From Streptomyces sp. QL37 (GTDB taxonomy: Bacteria > Actinomycetota > Actinomycetes > Streptomycetales > Streptomycetaceae): a stretch of DNA of 64,000 nucleotides. The position numbers and the translations under genes were made by a program. This document shows, one piece after another, positions 1-7,793 of the stretch. Numbering within the stretch: the first letter of the stretch is position 1; each line of letters begins with the position of its first letter. A model generated the notes under the pieces. It saw nothing but the letters and a program-made list of their open reading frames with translations. It did not search any database and was not told the DNA's origin. The DNA lies in assembly GCF_002941025.1 (NCBI RefSeq), contig NZ_PTJS01000001.1, forward strand, positions 558,001 to 622,000, given 5' to 3'.

Positions 1-44
1 GGAGGGCGATCGGAGGTGAGAGGTCAGGCGCATATGCTCACCGT

Positions 45-425
45 ATGGAGCAGAGTGAAGTTCTCAAGCGAGTGATCGGCATCCTCACGGAGGCGGGCGA
101 GATGCAGCGCCACGCCGAGGAGGAGACGGGCGGCGGCGACCCGGCCGCCGGCGAGAACATGGTGACGACCCTTCTCAACGAGACGATGCCCCACATCGCC
201 ATCCCCTCCGACGCCACCGTCGAGGAGATGGCCGCCCTGGTGGGACGCGAAGTCGGCGGCGCCGTCGAACAGCTGGTCGGAGCCTTCACACTTGCCTTCA
301 TCGCGCTCGCCCAGATCCACGACTCCGGGCAGGAGGACGTGACCTCCGCCGACGTGCTGCAGGATCTGGCCCTGCGTGCCGAGGAACTGAGCTCGGGCGA
401 CGAGGGCCCCGAGGGGTCTCCCTGA
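45..425 (+). CDS. Hypothetical small acidic protein
   Basis: A 126-residue acidic protein without signal peptide or membrane segment. It is mostly predicted helix, with a helical centre (about residues 60-115) and a disordered Glu/Gly/Ser/Pro tail. I do not recognise a family. The start is the first ATG of the frame; an ATG 11 bases upstream opens only a very short frame. No strong ribosome binding site is visible. It stands alone, and the next gene on the strand begins about 100 bases downstream behind a weak hairpin. Codon use is normal for the window. The reality of the gene is fairly secure, its function unknown. Confidence 0.72.
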   Translation: MEQSEVLKRVIGILTEAGEMQRHAEEETGGGDPAAGENMVTTLLNETMPHIAIPSDATVEEMAALVGREVGGAVEQLVGAFTLAFIALAQIHDSGQEDVTSADVLQDLALRAEELSSGDEGPEGSP

Positions 426-443
426 GGCGAGGGTGCGCGACGG

Positions 444-475
444 GCCGATGTGACCGTCACACGATCGGCTCGTTT
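444..475 (+). terminator. Imperfect hairpin followed by a T run
   Basis: GCCGATGTGA pairs imperfectly with TCACACGATCGGC across a 3-base loop and is followed by CGTTTT. It lies just after the stop of the 45-425 gene, so it is a plausible terminator. Confidence 0.4.
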
Positions 476-521
476 TCCGGGGTGACGGTTCTCTGCCCAC
501 GGCTCGGAAGGCCCCCACCCC

Positions 522-2528
522 ATGCCGCTTCATCCCCCGCCTCCTCGCATCCCCGGTACCGGCGCGCGCCTCGGTGTGAAGGAGGCCGAGGCGGCGCTCG
601 TCGAGCACTACCCGCGCCTCGTGCGTCTGGCCTACCTCACGCTGCCGCCGGGCCTCGGCCGCCACCGCAGGGTGCTCGCGGCGCACGCCGCGGTGCAACG
701 CGCCCTGCACGGCAAGGCGTTGCCCGCCCCGGATCCGGGCACGGCAGGGGTCCCCGCCCCGCGCTCGGCCGGCCGCACGGGCGACGGCCCGCACACGCCC
801 GCCTACGCGGGAGTCCGCCTCCGGGTGGTGCGTTCCGCGCTCGCGTACGGGCGAAGGCCCCGCTGGTGGCCGGACCGGGTGCCCGCACCGGCGGCACTCC
901 GGCCCTCGGCGCCGGTCGTACGGGGACTCCGGCTCTTCCCGCGCGCCGGCGGGACGGACGAATTCGCCCTGGACCGCGCGCTGGCGGATGTTCCGGCGCC
1001 GGTCCGGGCCGCATTGGGCCTGCGCCTGCTGGAGTCGGTGTCCGGAGAAGGCACCGAGGCACTGCTCGCCGAGGCGGGCGTGACCGATCCGGCCGGCTCC
1101 GTGCGCGCCGCCGCAAACCTCGCCGGGAGCGACCACGAGCGGGTCCGGCGCATGCTGCTCTCGGACGAGTTCGATCCGTGCACGGTGCAGACGCGCCCCG
1201 GCGACCTGCTGCGGCGCCGGCACCGGGTGCGCGCGGGGGCAGCGGCTCTGGCGCTCGTCGCGGTGGCGGGGGGCCTGGCGCTCGAGGCCGGGTCCGAAGG
1301 GGATGATGCCCGGTCCCGGGCCTCCGCCCTGCGGGGGACGGTTTCGGGTGGGGCGCTCGATCCCGCCGGTCTGGTGCGGACACCGCCGGGGCAGTGGGCG
1401 GACACCTCACGCGTGGACTTCAGCGCCTGGCCGCCCCGGGGCAGCCGCGTCCGGGACCGTGAGCTCCTGGAACGGGCCCTGGGCAGCTGGGCCGGTCCCC
1501 CGGCCGGTGTCACTGTCACCGCCGCTCCCGGCACCGCTGTCGTGCCTCCGGTCCAGCCACCTCAACTGCTCTTCGCGGGCGATCTGGGCGGCGAGGCCGT
1601 GGTGCTGTTCCACGACGGCGGCGTGCGTGCCGTCCGGTACGCCGAACCGCTCTCCGGTGCGGGGGCCGCCGCCCTGGACTTCGCCCGGGTCGACGATGCG
1701 GATGTCACCACTGCCGCGGCCGTCGCCGTCAGCCGCAGCGGCACATCGGCGAGGTATCTGCTGGCACCGTGGGTGGCGGAGTCGGCGACGCGGGACCTCC
1801 TCGCGCCCGGCACACCGGCACGGACGCTGGACGTGAACGGGGACGGAGTGACGGCGGCGGTGTCACGCCCGGCGGAGGGTGGCCCATGCCTCTCCTGGCC
1901 CGTGATGCAGCTGCGGTCGTCGGAGAAGATCGTGGAGAAGCACGCGTTCCTCGTCACGGATCTCGGAGACCTCGCTCCGGTGCACCTCACCCACACCCCC
2001 GGCCCCGGATCCGGCGCTGCGGCAAGGCAGCCGCGTGAGGCGACGGGTGCCGAGGCGCTGGCCGGCTGGGCCCGTACGGCGTGCTCACTGCGGGACCTGC
2101 GTGGTTCCGGGGTGCGGGCGGTCAACAACTGGGAGTTCGCGCGGCAGAGGCTGCCCGGCACCTCTTCCACCGCCGACTGGATGTGCACCCGGGCTGACAC
2201 CTGGCGCGGTCCCGGCCGGGTCCTGGTGCAGTTCGCCCCGGCCGCCGGCTCCGCCTCCGCGCCGGCCGAGGTGGTGTCCGACCACAGGAACACGGCCCTG
2301 TGCAGCCGGTTCGGCCAGCACGTCGTCGCCGGCACCCACTGGAGGTCGCCGTCGGGGGTCCGGTACGTGCTCGCCGCCGGGAGCCGCGCCGTGGAGCGGA
2401 TCGAGGTGGCGGGATCCGTACGCGGGGCTTCCGACGGCCCGACGCTGGCGGTCCGCGCACCGCGGAACGCCACGTTCCGGGTGGACGCGGAGCTACGCGA
2501 CGGCGGGACGGTGTCCTCGGTCCGGTGA
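522..2528 (+). CDS. Hypothetical membrane-anchored protein, large extracytoplasmic domain
   Basis: A 668-residue protein with a cytoplasmic N-terminal part of about 235 residues, one hydrophobic segment at about residues 238-258 following Arg-rich residues, and a C-terminal part of about 400 residues that should face outside. The N-terminal region is helical and Arg/Ala-rich and recalls Streptomyces proteins encoded beside sigma factors, but I see no sigma signature and assign no family. The ATG at 522 has GGAAGG about 8 bases upstream; the in-frame GTG at 576 lacks such a site. It converges on the glycoside hydrolase gene across a strong two-tier hairpin. Function unknown; regulation not visible. 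Confidence 0.75.
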   Translation: MPLHPPPPRIPGTGARLGVKEAEAALVEHYPRLVRLAYLTLPPGLGRHRRVLAAHAAVQRALHGKALPAPDPGTAGVPAPRSAGRTGDGPHTPAYAGVRLRVVRSALAYGRRPRWWPDRVPAPAALRPSAPVVRGLRLFPRAGGTDEFALDRALADVPAPVRAALGLRLLESVSGEGTEALLAEAGVTDPAGSVRAAANLAGSDHERVRRMLLSDEFDPCTVQTRPGDLLRRRHRVRAGAAALALVAVAGGLALEAGSEGDDARSRASALRGTVSGGALDPAGLVRTPPGQWADTSRVDFSAWPPRGSRVRDRELLERALGSWAGPPAGVTVTAAPGTAVVPPVQPPQLLFAGDLGGEAVVLFHDGGVRAVRYAEPLSGAGAAALDFARVDDADVTTAAAVAVSRSGTSARYLLAPWVAESATRDLLAPGTPARTLDVNGDGVTAAVSRPAEGGPCLSWPVMQLRSSEKIVEKHAFLVTDLGDLAPVHLTHTPGPGSGAAARQPREATGAEALAGWARTACSLRDLRGSGVRAVNNWEFARQRLPGTSSTADWMCTRADTWRGPGRVLVQFAPAAGSASAPAEVVSDHRNTALCSRFGQHVVAGTHWRSPSGVRYVLAAGSRAVERIEVAGSVRGASDGPTLAVRAPRNATFRVDAELRDGGTVSSVR

Positions 2529-2575
2529 CGGGCCGCCGGACAGGGCGGCCGCGTCCCCGCCGCGCACCCGCGCGA

Positions 2576-2615
2576 GTCCGCGGCGGACCACGGTGTCCCG
2601 TGGCCCGCCGCGGAC
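2576..2615. terminator. Two-tier hairpin between convergent genes
   Basis: GTCCGCGGCGG pairs exactly with CCGCCGCGGAC, and inside it CCACGG pairs with CCGTGG around a short loop. It lies between convergent genes and has no T run on either side, as is common in Streptomyces. It probably serves as a bidirectional terminator. Confidence 0.65.
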
Positions 2616-2670
2616 TTCCCGGCCGCACCGACGGCGGGGAGTGGGACGGTGCGGTGGATCGTGCGGGCGG

Positions 2671-4437
2671 TCAGCTCCGGTAGACGCCGAACTCGTAGAG
2701 CGAGTAGCCCCAAGGGGTGCCGCGCACGGTGGTGTTCACCCGTACGTAGCGCGCTTCGCCCGTGACGTCGATGTCGTCGATGCCGCCGTTGCCCTCGGTG
2801 ACGGTGTGGACGGTGGTCCAGTTCTGGCCGTCGTCCGAGGTCTGGAGGGTGTATCCCTTGGCGTACGCGGCCTCCCAGGCGAGCTGCACATGGTCGAACG
2901 CGGTCTTCGCCCCGAGGTCCACCTGGATCCACTGCTGGTCGGCCCAGTCGCTGGCCCAGCGGGTGTCGAAGGACCCGTCGACGGCGTTACCCGCGGGGCA
3001 GGGGCAGCCGGTGCTGCCCGGCTGGAAGGTGGACGCGGTGGCCGGCTTGCCGGCCGCCACGTTCGTACCTCCGACCTGGGGAGGAACGACCTGGAAGGAC
3101 TTCGTCTCGATTCCGACGTTGCCCTTGCCGTCCGAGCTCTTGATGTAGACCTTCCACACGCCGAGGCGGTCGGGAGCGGTGACCTCGAAGGTGCCGTCGC
3201 CCTTGTCGGTGAACCGCGCGTCGTTGAGCTGCCCGCTGTCGTCCACGTACTTGCTGCCCAGCAACACCTGGTGGGTGAGCGGGTCACCGTCGGGGTCGGA
3301 GACCGACGCCTTCACGGTGAAGGGCTTGCCGGCCTGGACGGCCGAGGCGTTGTCCACGGTCATGCCGGTGATCACGGGCGGCGTGTTGTCGCCCGAGGTG
3401 TCGGCCCCGTACGCCTTCTTCACCGCGTAGTACGAGAGCCTCTTCTGGCCCGCCGGAAGCAGGTTGAACCAGACCCCGCCGAAGTCGTACTCGGTGCCGT
3501 AGTGGAACAGTGTCGCGCCGAGCGCCACTCCCGCGTGGTCCGTGACGCACTTCCACGCCTTGCCGTACCCCTCCGCCTTCGCGACATCGGTCGGCTCGTC
3601 CGGTACGCCGTTGGCGTCGTCGGGCACCTCCCACTCGCCCGCCGGGCCGCCCTCCGTCACGATGTAGGGCTTGTCGAAGCCTCCCTCCTCCCAGGTCCTC
3701 CGTATGTCGCAGACGGCGCCGTAGGAGTTCACCGCGTAGAGGTCGAGATCGGGGGCGTTCTTCTTGTAGTACGGCCATGCCCCCGTCCACGCGTCGGTCG
3801 AGGTGACGGGGTGGTTGGCGTCGACCGCGTGGATCTTCTTGGTGATGTCGTTGACGAACGTCGTGTACGCGTCGCGCTGCTGTTCGAGGGCGTCACCGCT
3901 GTAGCAGTTCTGCAGGCCGAGCACCGACTCGTTGCCCACGTTCCACATGAGGACCCCGGGGTGGTCCTTGTAGGTCTCCACCCATTTGGGGAACTCGGCG
4001 AGCATGTTGTTCTTGTAGTCGGTGTCCGTCAGGTAGTTGACGCACCCGCCGCTGCCGGGACCGCCGCCGGGCTGCAGCCAGAAGCCGGCGACGACCTTGA
4101 TGCCGTTGTCGGCCGCACTGTCCAGCAGGGGTTTCGTCGTGGCGTCGGTGCCCCAGGTCCGGATGGTGTTGACGCCCATCGACTTGACGTCCGGCATGTG
4201 TTTCCCGGCGTCTGCGACGGCCGGGCCCCAGGTCAGGCCCTTCACGGTGTACGGCGAACCGTCGACGGTCAGCTTCCAGGCGCCCTGCGATCCCTCGACC
4301 TTCACCACGCTGCCGGCAGCCTGCGCGGCGGGCACGGGGAGTGCGGCCGCTCCTGCGGCGACCAGGGCGGCCACGGCGAGACGTGCCGTCGTACGTCTGC
4401 GGCCGCGGGCCTGGAGGGTGGGACGTGACAGTTTCAT
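2671..4437 (-). CDS. Secreted glycoside hydrolase (GH2/GH5-like barrel) with Ig-like and F5/8-C modules
   Basis: A 588-residue secreted enzyme. Residues 1 to about 42 form an Arg-rich signal peptide ending in AQA. A clan-A type TIM barrel follows (about 45-340): WNVGNES supplies the likely acid/base Glu and TEGGPAGEW the likely nucleophile Glu. Residues 350-440 look like an Ig-like domain, and about 445-588 are an F5/8 type C (CBM32-like) sugar-binding domain. The exact family and substrate (beta-glucan or beta-mannan are possible) cannot be fixed by eye. The ATG start has AAGGAG upstream. The reading frame runs further upstream, but the signal peptide fixes this start. A perfect GGGAGAGCGCTCTCCC palindrome lies 32 bases upstream, indicating repression by a LacI-type regulator shared with two neighbours. 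Confidence 0.85.
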   Translation of the reverse strand: MKLSRPTLQARGRRRTTARLAVAALVAAGAAALPVPAAQAAGSVVKVEGSQGAWKLTVDGSPYTVKGLTWGPAVADAGKHMPDVKSMGVNTIRTWGTDATTKPLLDSAADNGIKVVAGFWLQPGGGPGSGGCVNYLTDTDYKNNMLAEFPKWVETYKDHPGVLMWNVGNESVLGLQNCYSGDALEQQRDAYTTFVNDITKKIHAVDANHPVTSTDAWTGAWPYYKKNAPDLDLYAVNSYGAVCDIRRTWEEGGFDKPYIVTEGGPAGEWEVPDDANGVPDEPTDVAKAEGYGKAWKCVTDHAGVALGATLFHYGTEYDFGGVWFNLLPAGQKRLSYYAVKKAYGADTSGDNTPPVITGMTVDNASAVQAGKPFTVKASVSDPDGDPLTHQVLLGSKYVDDSGQLNDARFTDKGDGTFEVTAPDRLGVWKVYIKSSDGKGNVGIETKSFQVVPPQVGGTNVAAGKPATASTFQPGSTGCPCPAGNAVDGSFDTRWASDWADQQWIQVDLGAKTAFDHVQLAWEAAYAKGYTLQTSDDGQNWTTVHTVTEGNGGIDDIDVTGEARYVRVNTTVRGTPWGYSLYEFGVYRS

Positions 4438-4468
4438 GGGGGTGACAGCTCCTTGTGGGGGGATAGGC

Positions 4469-4484
4469 GGGAGAGCGCTCTCCC
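4469..4484. promoter_or_regulatory. LacI-type operator, 16-bp perfect palindrome
   Basis: GGGAGAGCGCTCTCCC, identical to the site at 5756-5771 and sharing the 12-base core with 9005-9020. The central GCGC and arm length fit LacI-family operators of sugar regulons. It lies 32 bases before the glycoside hydrolase start and overlaps the terminator hairpin of the DUF1996 gene. Confidence 0.7.
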
Positions 4485-4514
4485 TCGTGGGTGCGGTACA
4501 CCCACGAGGGAGAG
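4478..4514 (-). terminator. 16-bp perfect stem-loop after the DUF1996 gene
   Basis: The arms 4478-4493 and 4499-4514 are exact reverse complements (core CTCCCTCGTGGGTG / CACCCACGAGGGAG) around the 5-base loop CGGTA. It begins 10 bases after the DUF1996 stop codon. Its distal arm shares seven bases with the operator at 4469-4484. Confidence 0.75.
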
Positions 4515-4523
4515 ACGGGGCGG

Positions 4524-5657
4524 TCAGGGCAGTTCGTAGTTCTCGTCCAGAGCGGCCCCCTGGCCGGGGTTGTTCTGGTCGTAGCCCCGGGCGTCGCACT
4601 GCAGGCCGCCGACGATGCAGTGGCCGACCATGGCGTCCAGGGTCGCGTCGTCCCAGGCGTTGAAGAAGTCGTAGTGGAAGGAGTGGCCCGTCCCGCTGGC
4701 CAGCCTCACCTTCGACATGTCGCCGTTCACCGGCCAGGCCATCTTGAACTCGATCATCGGCAGTGCGACGGGGTGGCTGGACGGGCAGACGTCCTGGTTG
4801 GCGCCCATCACGACCGGATAGGTCATGTGGGCCTGGTGGTCCGGGGTGTCCAGATGCTTTCCGTCCCAGCAACTGGGCGCCTGCATGCGGAGGTTGAGCT
4901 GCGTGTCCTGGCTGGTCGGGCACGTGGCCGGGAACTCGTAGTTGTGGTAGCTCTCACCGCACTCGTACCCCTCGACCATCCCCGGGTGGTCACGGAACTG
5001 CTCGGCGGTCTGCATCGGGCTGCCGACGACGAAACGCAGGCCCTCGGGGAAGGGCCGCACGGTCCGGTAGTCGGTGACACCCGCCTTGTAGTAGATGGTC
5101 TGCGGACCGACCGGGCGCACCTCCTGGTCCCCGTTGTAGAGGGTCGGCATCCAGTACGCGGACAGGTCACCGGGAGCCTTGCAGGCCGTACCGCCCGCAC
5201 CGAGCGAGGCGGTGGTGCTGTTCTCGTCCGTGGTGTCGTTCCCCATGAACGTGTGGTTGTGGGACTTGCCGGTCTGACCCGGGTAGACGATGGGGTCGAC
5301 GGACCCGGTGTGGTTGACCGAGCAGTTCGCCTGGAACTCGTGAAAGTACCGGTGGGGCGGAATCTCGGTGGACGGCTCCACGCCGGTGACCGGCGGGTTC
5401 GCCGGAATGTACCCGTCGCCGTCGGGGTCGTCCCCCGACGGGACGGGGTCGGCGGCCGCCATGACATGACTCTGCGTGTGCCGTGTCCCCTGCATGACGT
5501 GTGCCGCCGCGGCCGGCTCGCCGGCGGCCCTGGGGGCGGGCCCGGCCGCCGGAGCACCGGCGTGGGTGATCGCCGTGAACCCCATGACGACCAGGGCCAG
5601 TGCGGTGGCGACGACGAGCGCGGACACCAGGGTGGTTCTGCTGATTCTTTCGGCCAT
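4524..5657 (-). CDS. Secreted DUF1996 protein
   Basis: A 377-residue secreted protein. An N-terminal hydrophobic signal segment (about residues 10-33) precedes an Ala/Pro-rich linker, then a DUF1996 domain fills about residues 95-370. Visible family features are the HxHTFMGND block, the paired Cys residues and the Trp/His-rich C-terminal third. DUF1996 proteins are secreted by actinomycetes and fungi and often carry carbohydrate-binding domains, but their activity is unknown. I take the ATG at 5657 because TGGAGG lies five bases before it, rather than the ATG four codons upstream. A good promoter and a perfect LacI-type palindrome precede it. The shared operator with the neighbouring glycoside hydrolase suggests co-induction during polymer degradation. 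Confidence 0.87.
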   Translation of the reverse strand: MAERISRTTLVSALVVATALALVVMGFTAITHAGAPAAGPAPRAAGEPAAAAHVMQGTRHTQSHVMAAADPVPSGDDPDGDGYIPANPPVTGVEPSTEIPPHRYFHEFQANCSVNHTGSVDPIVYPGQTGKSHNHTFMGNDTTDENSTTASLGAGGTACKAPGDLSAYWMPTLYNGDQEVRPVGPQTIYYKAGVTDYRTVRPFPEGLRFVVGSPMQTAEQFRDHPGMVEGYECGESYHNYEFPATCPTSQDTQLNLRMQAPSCWDGKHLDTPDHQAHMTYPVVMGANQDVCPSSHPVALPMIEFKMAWPVNGDMSKVRLASGTGHSFHYDFFNAWDDATLDAMVGHCIVGGLQCDARGYDQNNPGQGAALDENYELP

Positions 5658-5728
5658 GCGGACCTCCAAGCCGCTCTGCGTCCGCGTACATCGGGTGCGC
5701 GGTGGGGGGAGTGGAGCTGGATGGTGCG

Positions 5729-5752
5729 TCGTACGGAACCTCGTACGGAACC
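5729..5752. repeat. Tandem duplication of a 12-mer
   Basis: TCGTACGGAACC occurs twice in immediate succession, in the untranslated leader of the DUF1996 gene just downstream of its operator. Its role is unknown. Confidence 0.6.
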
Positions 5753-5755
5753 TTC

Positions 5756-5771
5756 GGGAGAGCGCTCTCCC
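5756..5771. promoter_or_regulatory. LacI-type operator before the DUF1996 gene
   Basis: GGGAGAGCGCTCTCCC, a perfect palindrome identical to the site before the glycoside hydrolase. It begins 12 bases after the -10 box of the promoter at 5784-5812, covering roughly +5 to +20, a classical repressor position. Confidence 0.72.
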
Positions 5772-5783
5772 AGGGCGGTGCCA

Positions 5784-5812
5784 GTGTTACGCCGCGGCTG
5801 AGAACATGTCAA
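5784..5812 (-). promoter_or_regulatory. Promoter of the DUF1996 gene
   Basis: On the minus strand TTGACA (5807-5812) is followed after 17 bases by TAACAC (5784-5789). It is the best sigma-70-like promoter in the gap and directly precedes the operator. Confidence 0.6.
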
Positions 5813-5857
5813 GAGTTCGTGAACGGAACGCACTGCTAGGGGAGTTGGCCGGACGGC

Positions 5858-6889
5858 CTACGGGAGAGCGGCCAGCGCCTCACTCAGATTGTGTTCGGCG
5901 ATTCCCCGCATGAACTCCCGGTCGGGGAAGTCACCGTCGAGCAGCCTGAGAGGGCCGGCGACCAGGGAGAGGCGCATGGCCTGCGCGTAGAGGGCGATGC
6001 GCCGGGGGTCGAGGCCGGGGCGGGACAGCGCGGCGTAGCGCCGGCCGAAGCGGATGCGGAGGAAGACGTGCTCCCATTCGACGTCGAAGTACATCAGGCC
6101 CTCGATGTCGATGAGGACGGCGCACCCCTCAGGGCTCACCAGGACGTGGTCGGGGCCGAGTTCGCCATGGATGAGGCCGTACGAGGTCCGTGGGCGCACC
6201 ATGTCCCGCAGATCGTGCAGCTGCCCTGCGAGCCGGCCGCGGGCCGCCTCGACCCGTACGTCACGGTCCGCCGCTTCCGCGAGATCCCGCAGGGCACGGT
6301 CCAGCACCACCTGTTCGCAGGAGCTCCCGAGGGCCGCACCACCACGCTCCAGCAGGTCCACCCGGCCGTATCGCGGCGCCTTCCGACACTGCATCAGCTC
6401 AAGCGTGCCGGCCAGGTCGGCCAGGGCGGAGGCGGCGCGCCCCGGGTCGGTCTCGAAGAGCTGCTCCAGCGTGCCACCCGTTATGTCCTCGACCACCGCG
6501 AAGTCCGCCGCGTCCGCCGTGCTGCCCGAGGAGAGCACGCGGGGTGCGCGTACGCCGACCCTGGCCAGCTCTCGCTGTGCGGCCAGGAAGGGCGCCAGGC
6601 CGGAGGCGGGGGCGAACGGGTCCGCCGACGCCTGCCCGGGGCCGGTGGCCGGCCAGAAGTTCTCCCCCTCGGCCCAGCTGTAGACGATCACGCTCGGGGC
6701 CGGGGACCCGTCGACCCGGACCCGGTACACGCCCTTCTTGCTCCCTCCGCGCAGGCGCTCCACCCCGAGGACGCGGCACCCCGCCCCCAGTGCCTCGCGC
6801 ACCACGCCGGACATGCCCTGGGCCGCCGGGAGATCACGCATCCTCGGGTACACCGTCCTCGGGGCCCCGCCGGGGGCCGGGTCAGGCAT
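5858..6889 (-). CDS. Aminoglycoside-phosphotransferase-fold (APH) protein
   Basis: A 343-residue protein of the APH/choline kinase fold. The catalytic loop appears as LIHGELGPDHVLV (about residues 238-250) and the metal-binding segment as LIDIEGL (about 258-264). In the usual Brenner motif the catalytic residue is Asp (HGDxxxxN); here it is HGE with His in place of the distal Asn, so the substrate and even the activity are uncertain. GAAGGG lies just before the chosen ATG; the frame extends 36 codons further upstream without a comparable site. It is transcribed alone, downstream of the DUF1996 promoter region but divergent in content. It could be a kinase for a small molecule or a pseudokinase. 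Confidence 0.8.
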   Translation of the reverse strand: MPDPAPGGAPRTVYPRMRDLPAAQGMSGVVREALGAGCRVLGVERLRGGSKKGVYRVRVDGSPAPSVIVYSWAEGENFWPATGPGQASADPFAPASGLAPFLAAQRELARVGVRAPRVLSSGSTADAADFAVVEDITGGTLEQLFETDPGRAASALADLAGTLELMQCRKAPRYGRVDLLERGGAALGSSCEQVVLDRALRDLAEAADRDVRVEAARGRLAGQLHDLRDMVRPRTSYGLIHGELGPDHVLVSPEGCAVLIDIEGLMYFDVEWEHVFLRIRFGRRYAALSRPGLDPRRIALYAQAMRLSLVAGPLRLLDGDFPDREFMRGIAEHNLSEALAALP

Positions 6890-7054
6890 CCCTTCGCCGC
6901 CCTGCGGGAACCACGGCAGCGGGTCCGCCAGGGAGCGTACGAGCGATCCGGGACGCGGTGGTCGACCCCACGATCGTACGCGGGCGGGGCATGGCACGAG
7001 GCCCCCTTACGGCAGGGTCTCACCCCGGATGGCGCGGCGCGGGCGCCTCGGGGA

Positions 7055-7516
7055 TCAGGCCGGCGGGTCCTTGAGGTCGCCGATGACGAGATCGGCCGAC
7101 CGGACCGCGAACCAGACGTCGTGGGTCGCGCCGCTCCCCCACTTCTCGGTCACGACCACGGTGGTGTGGCCCGCGCCGCTGCCCTCGTAGCGCGACGACC
7201 AGCCGGACGGGACGTTCTGCGCGCGGAAGACAGGGTCCGCGCCGTTCCGGGCCGCCCACGCGTCGAGCCGGGTGTCCAGCTCGGGGGTGAGGTAGCGGGC
7301 GCGCACCTGCTCCGGGGATTGCTCGCCCCGGCCGAGGACGGCCTGGCGGTAGGCCCGGAAGAAGGCATCGACCCGAACCTCCGCCCGGGTCTGCCGGAGG
7401 AACGTGCCGGCCTCCGGTGACGAGGCGGCTTCGCGGGCGGCCACCTGCCCCGCCGGAGCGATGACCAGGACGACGGCTGCGGCCGCGAGGGCGGCGAGGG
7501 CGGGGCGCAGCTGCAC
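7055..7516 (-). CDS. Small secreted protein, NTF2/DUF3828-like
   Basis: A 153-residue protein with a clear signal peptide (about residues 1-27, ending QVAA). The remaining 125 residues have the look of a small alpha/beta secreted domain: an FFRAYRQAVLGR helix, a YLTPELDTRLDAW helix and C-terminal strands. This resembles DUF3828-like lipoproteins, a weak family guess. The start is GTG with GGAGAG four bases upstream. It is a single gene between the phosphotransferase and the protease. Function unknown. Confidence 0.72.
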   Translation of the reverse strand: MQLRPALAALAAAAVVLVIAPAGQVAAREAASSPEAGTFLRQTRAEVRVDAFFRAYRQAVLGRGEQSPEQVRARYLTPELDTRLDAWAARNGADPVFRAQNVPSGWSSRYEGSGAGHTTVVVTEKWGSGATHDVWFAVRSADLVIGDLKDPPA

Positions 7517-7713
7517 GTGACTCTCCAGGCTCGGGGAACGCTTCCGCAGCCAGGCAACACCACGGGGCCGGAGCGGGGGCGCTCCGACGCCCCCGCTTCA
7601 CCCGCACGGGGAGGGAGGCACGGCGCGTGACGACGACGGCCGAGGCGCCCGCGAGCGACGGCGAGGATCGACGACGGCGCCCGCGAGCCCGGCACGATCC
7701 GACGAGACCCTGG

Positions 7714-7752
7714 GTCTGCTGCGGCAGGGGGCCACCCTGCTGCCGCAGCAGA
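7714..7752. terminator. 14-bp perfect stem-loop
   Basis: GTCTGCTGCGGCAG (7714-7727) pairs exactly with CTGCCGCAGCAGAC (7739-7752) around an 11-base loop. It lies 42 bases beyond the stop codon of the protease gene, whose terminator it probably is. The rest of the gap between 7517 and 7793 shows no convincing gene. Confidence 0.7.
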
Positions 7753-7793
7753 CCGGTCGCGTTCCGCCGGGCCGGGGCCCGGAGGGGTCGCCG

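Noticed and set aside
24..1410. Arg/Ala/Pro-rich frames on the minus strand opposite the first two genes
   Set aside because: Low-complexity composition and no signals; the plus-strand genes are better supported.
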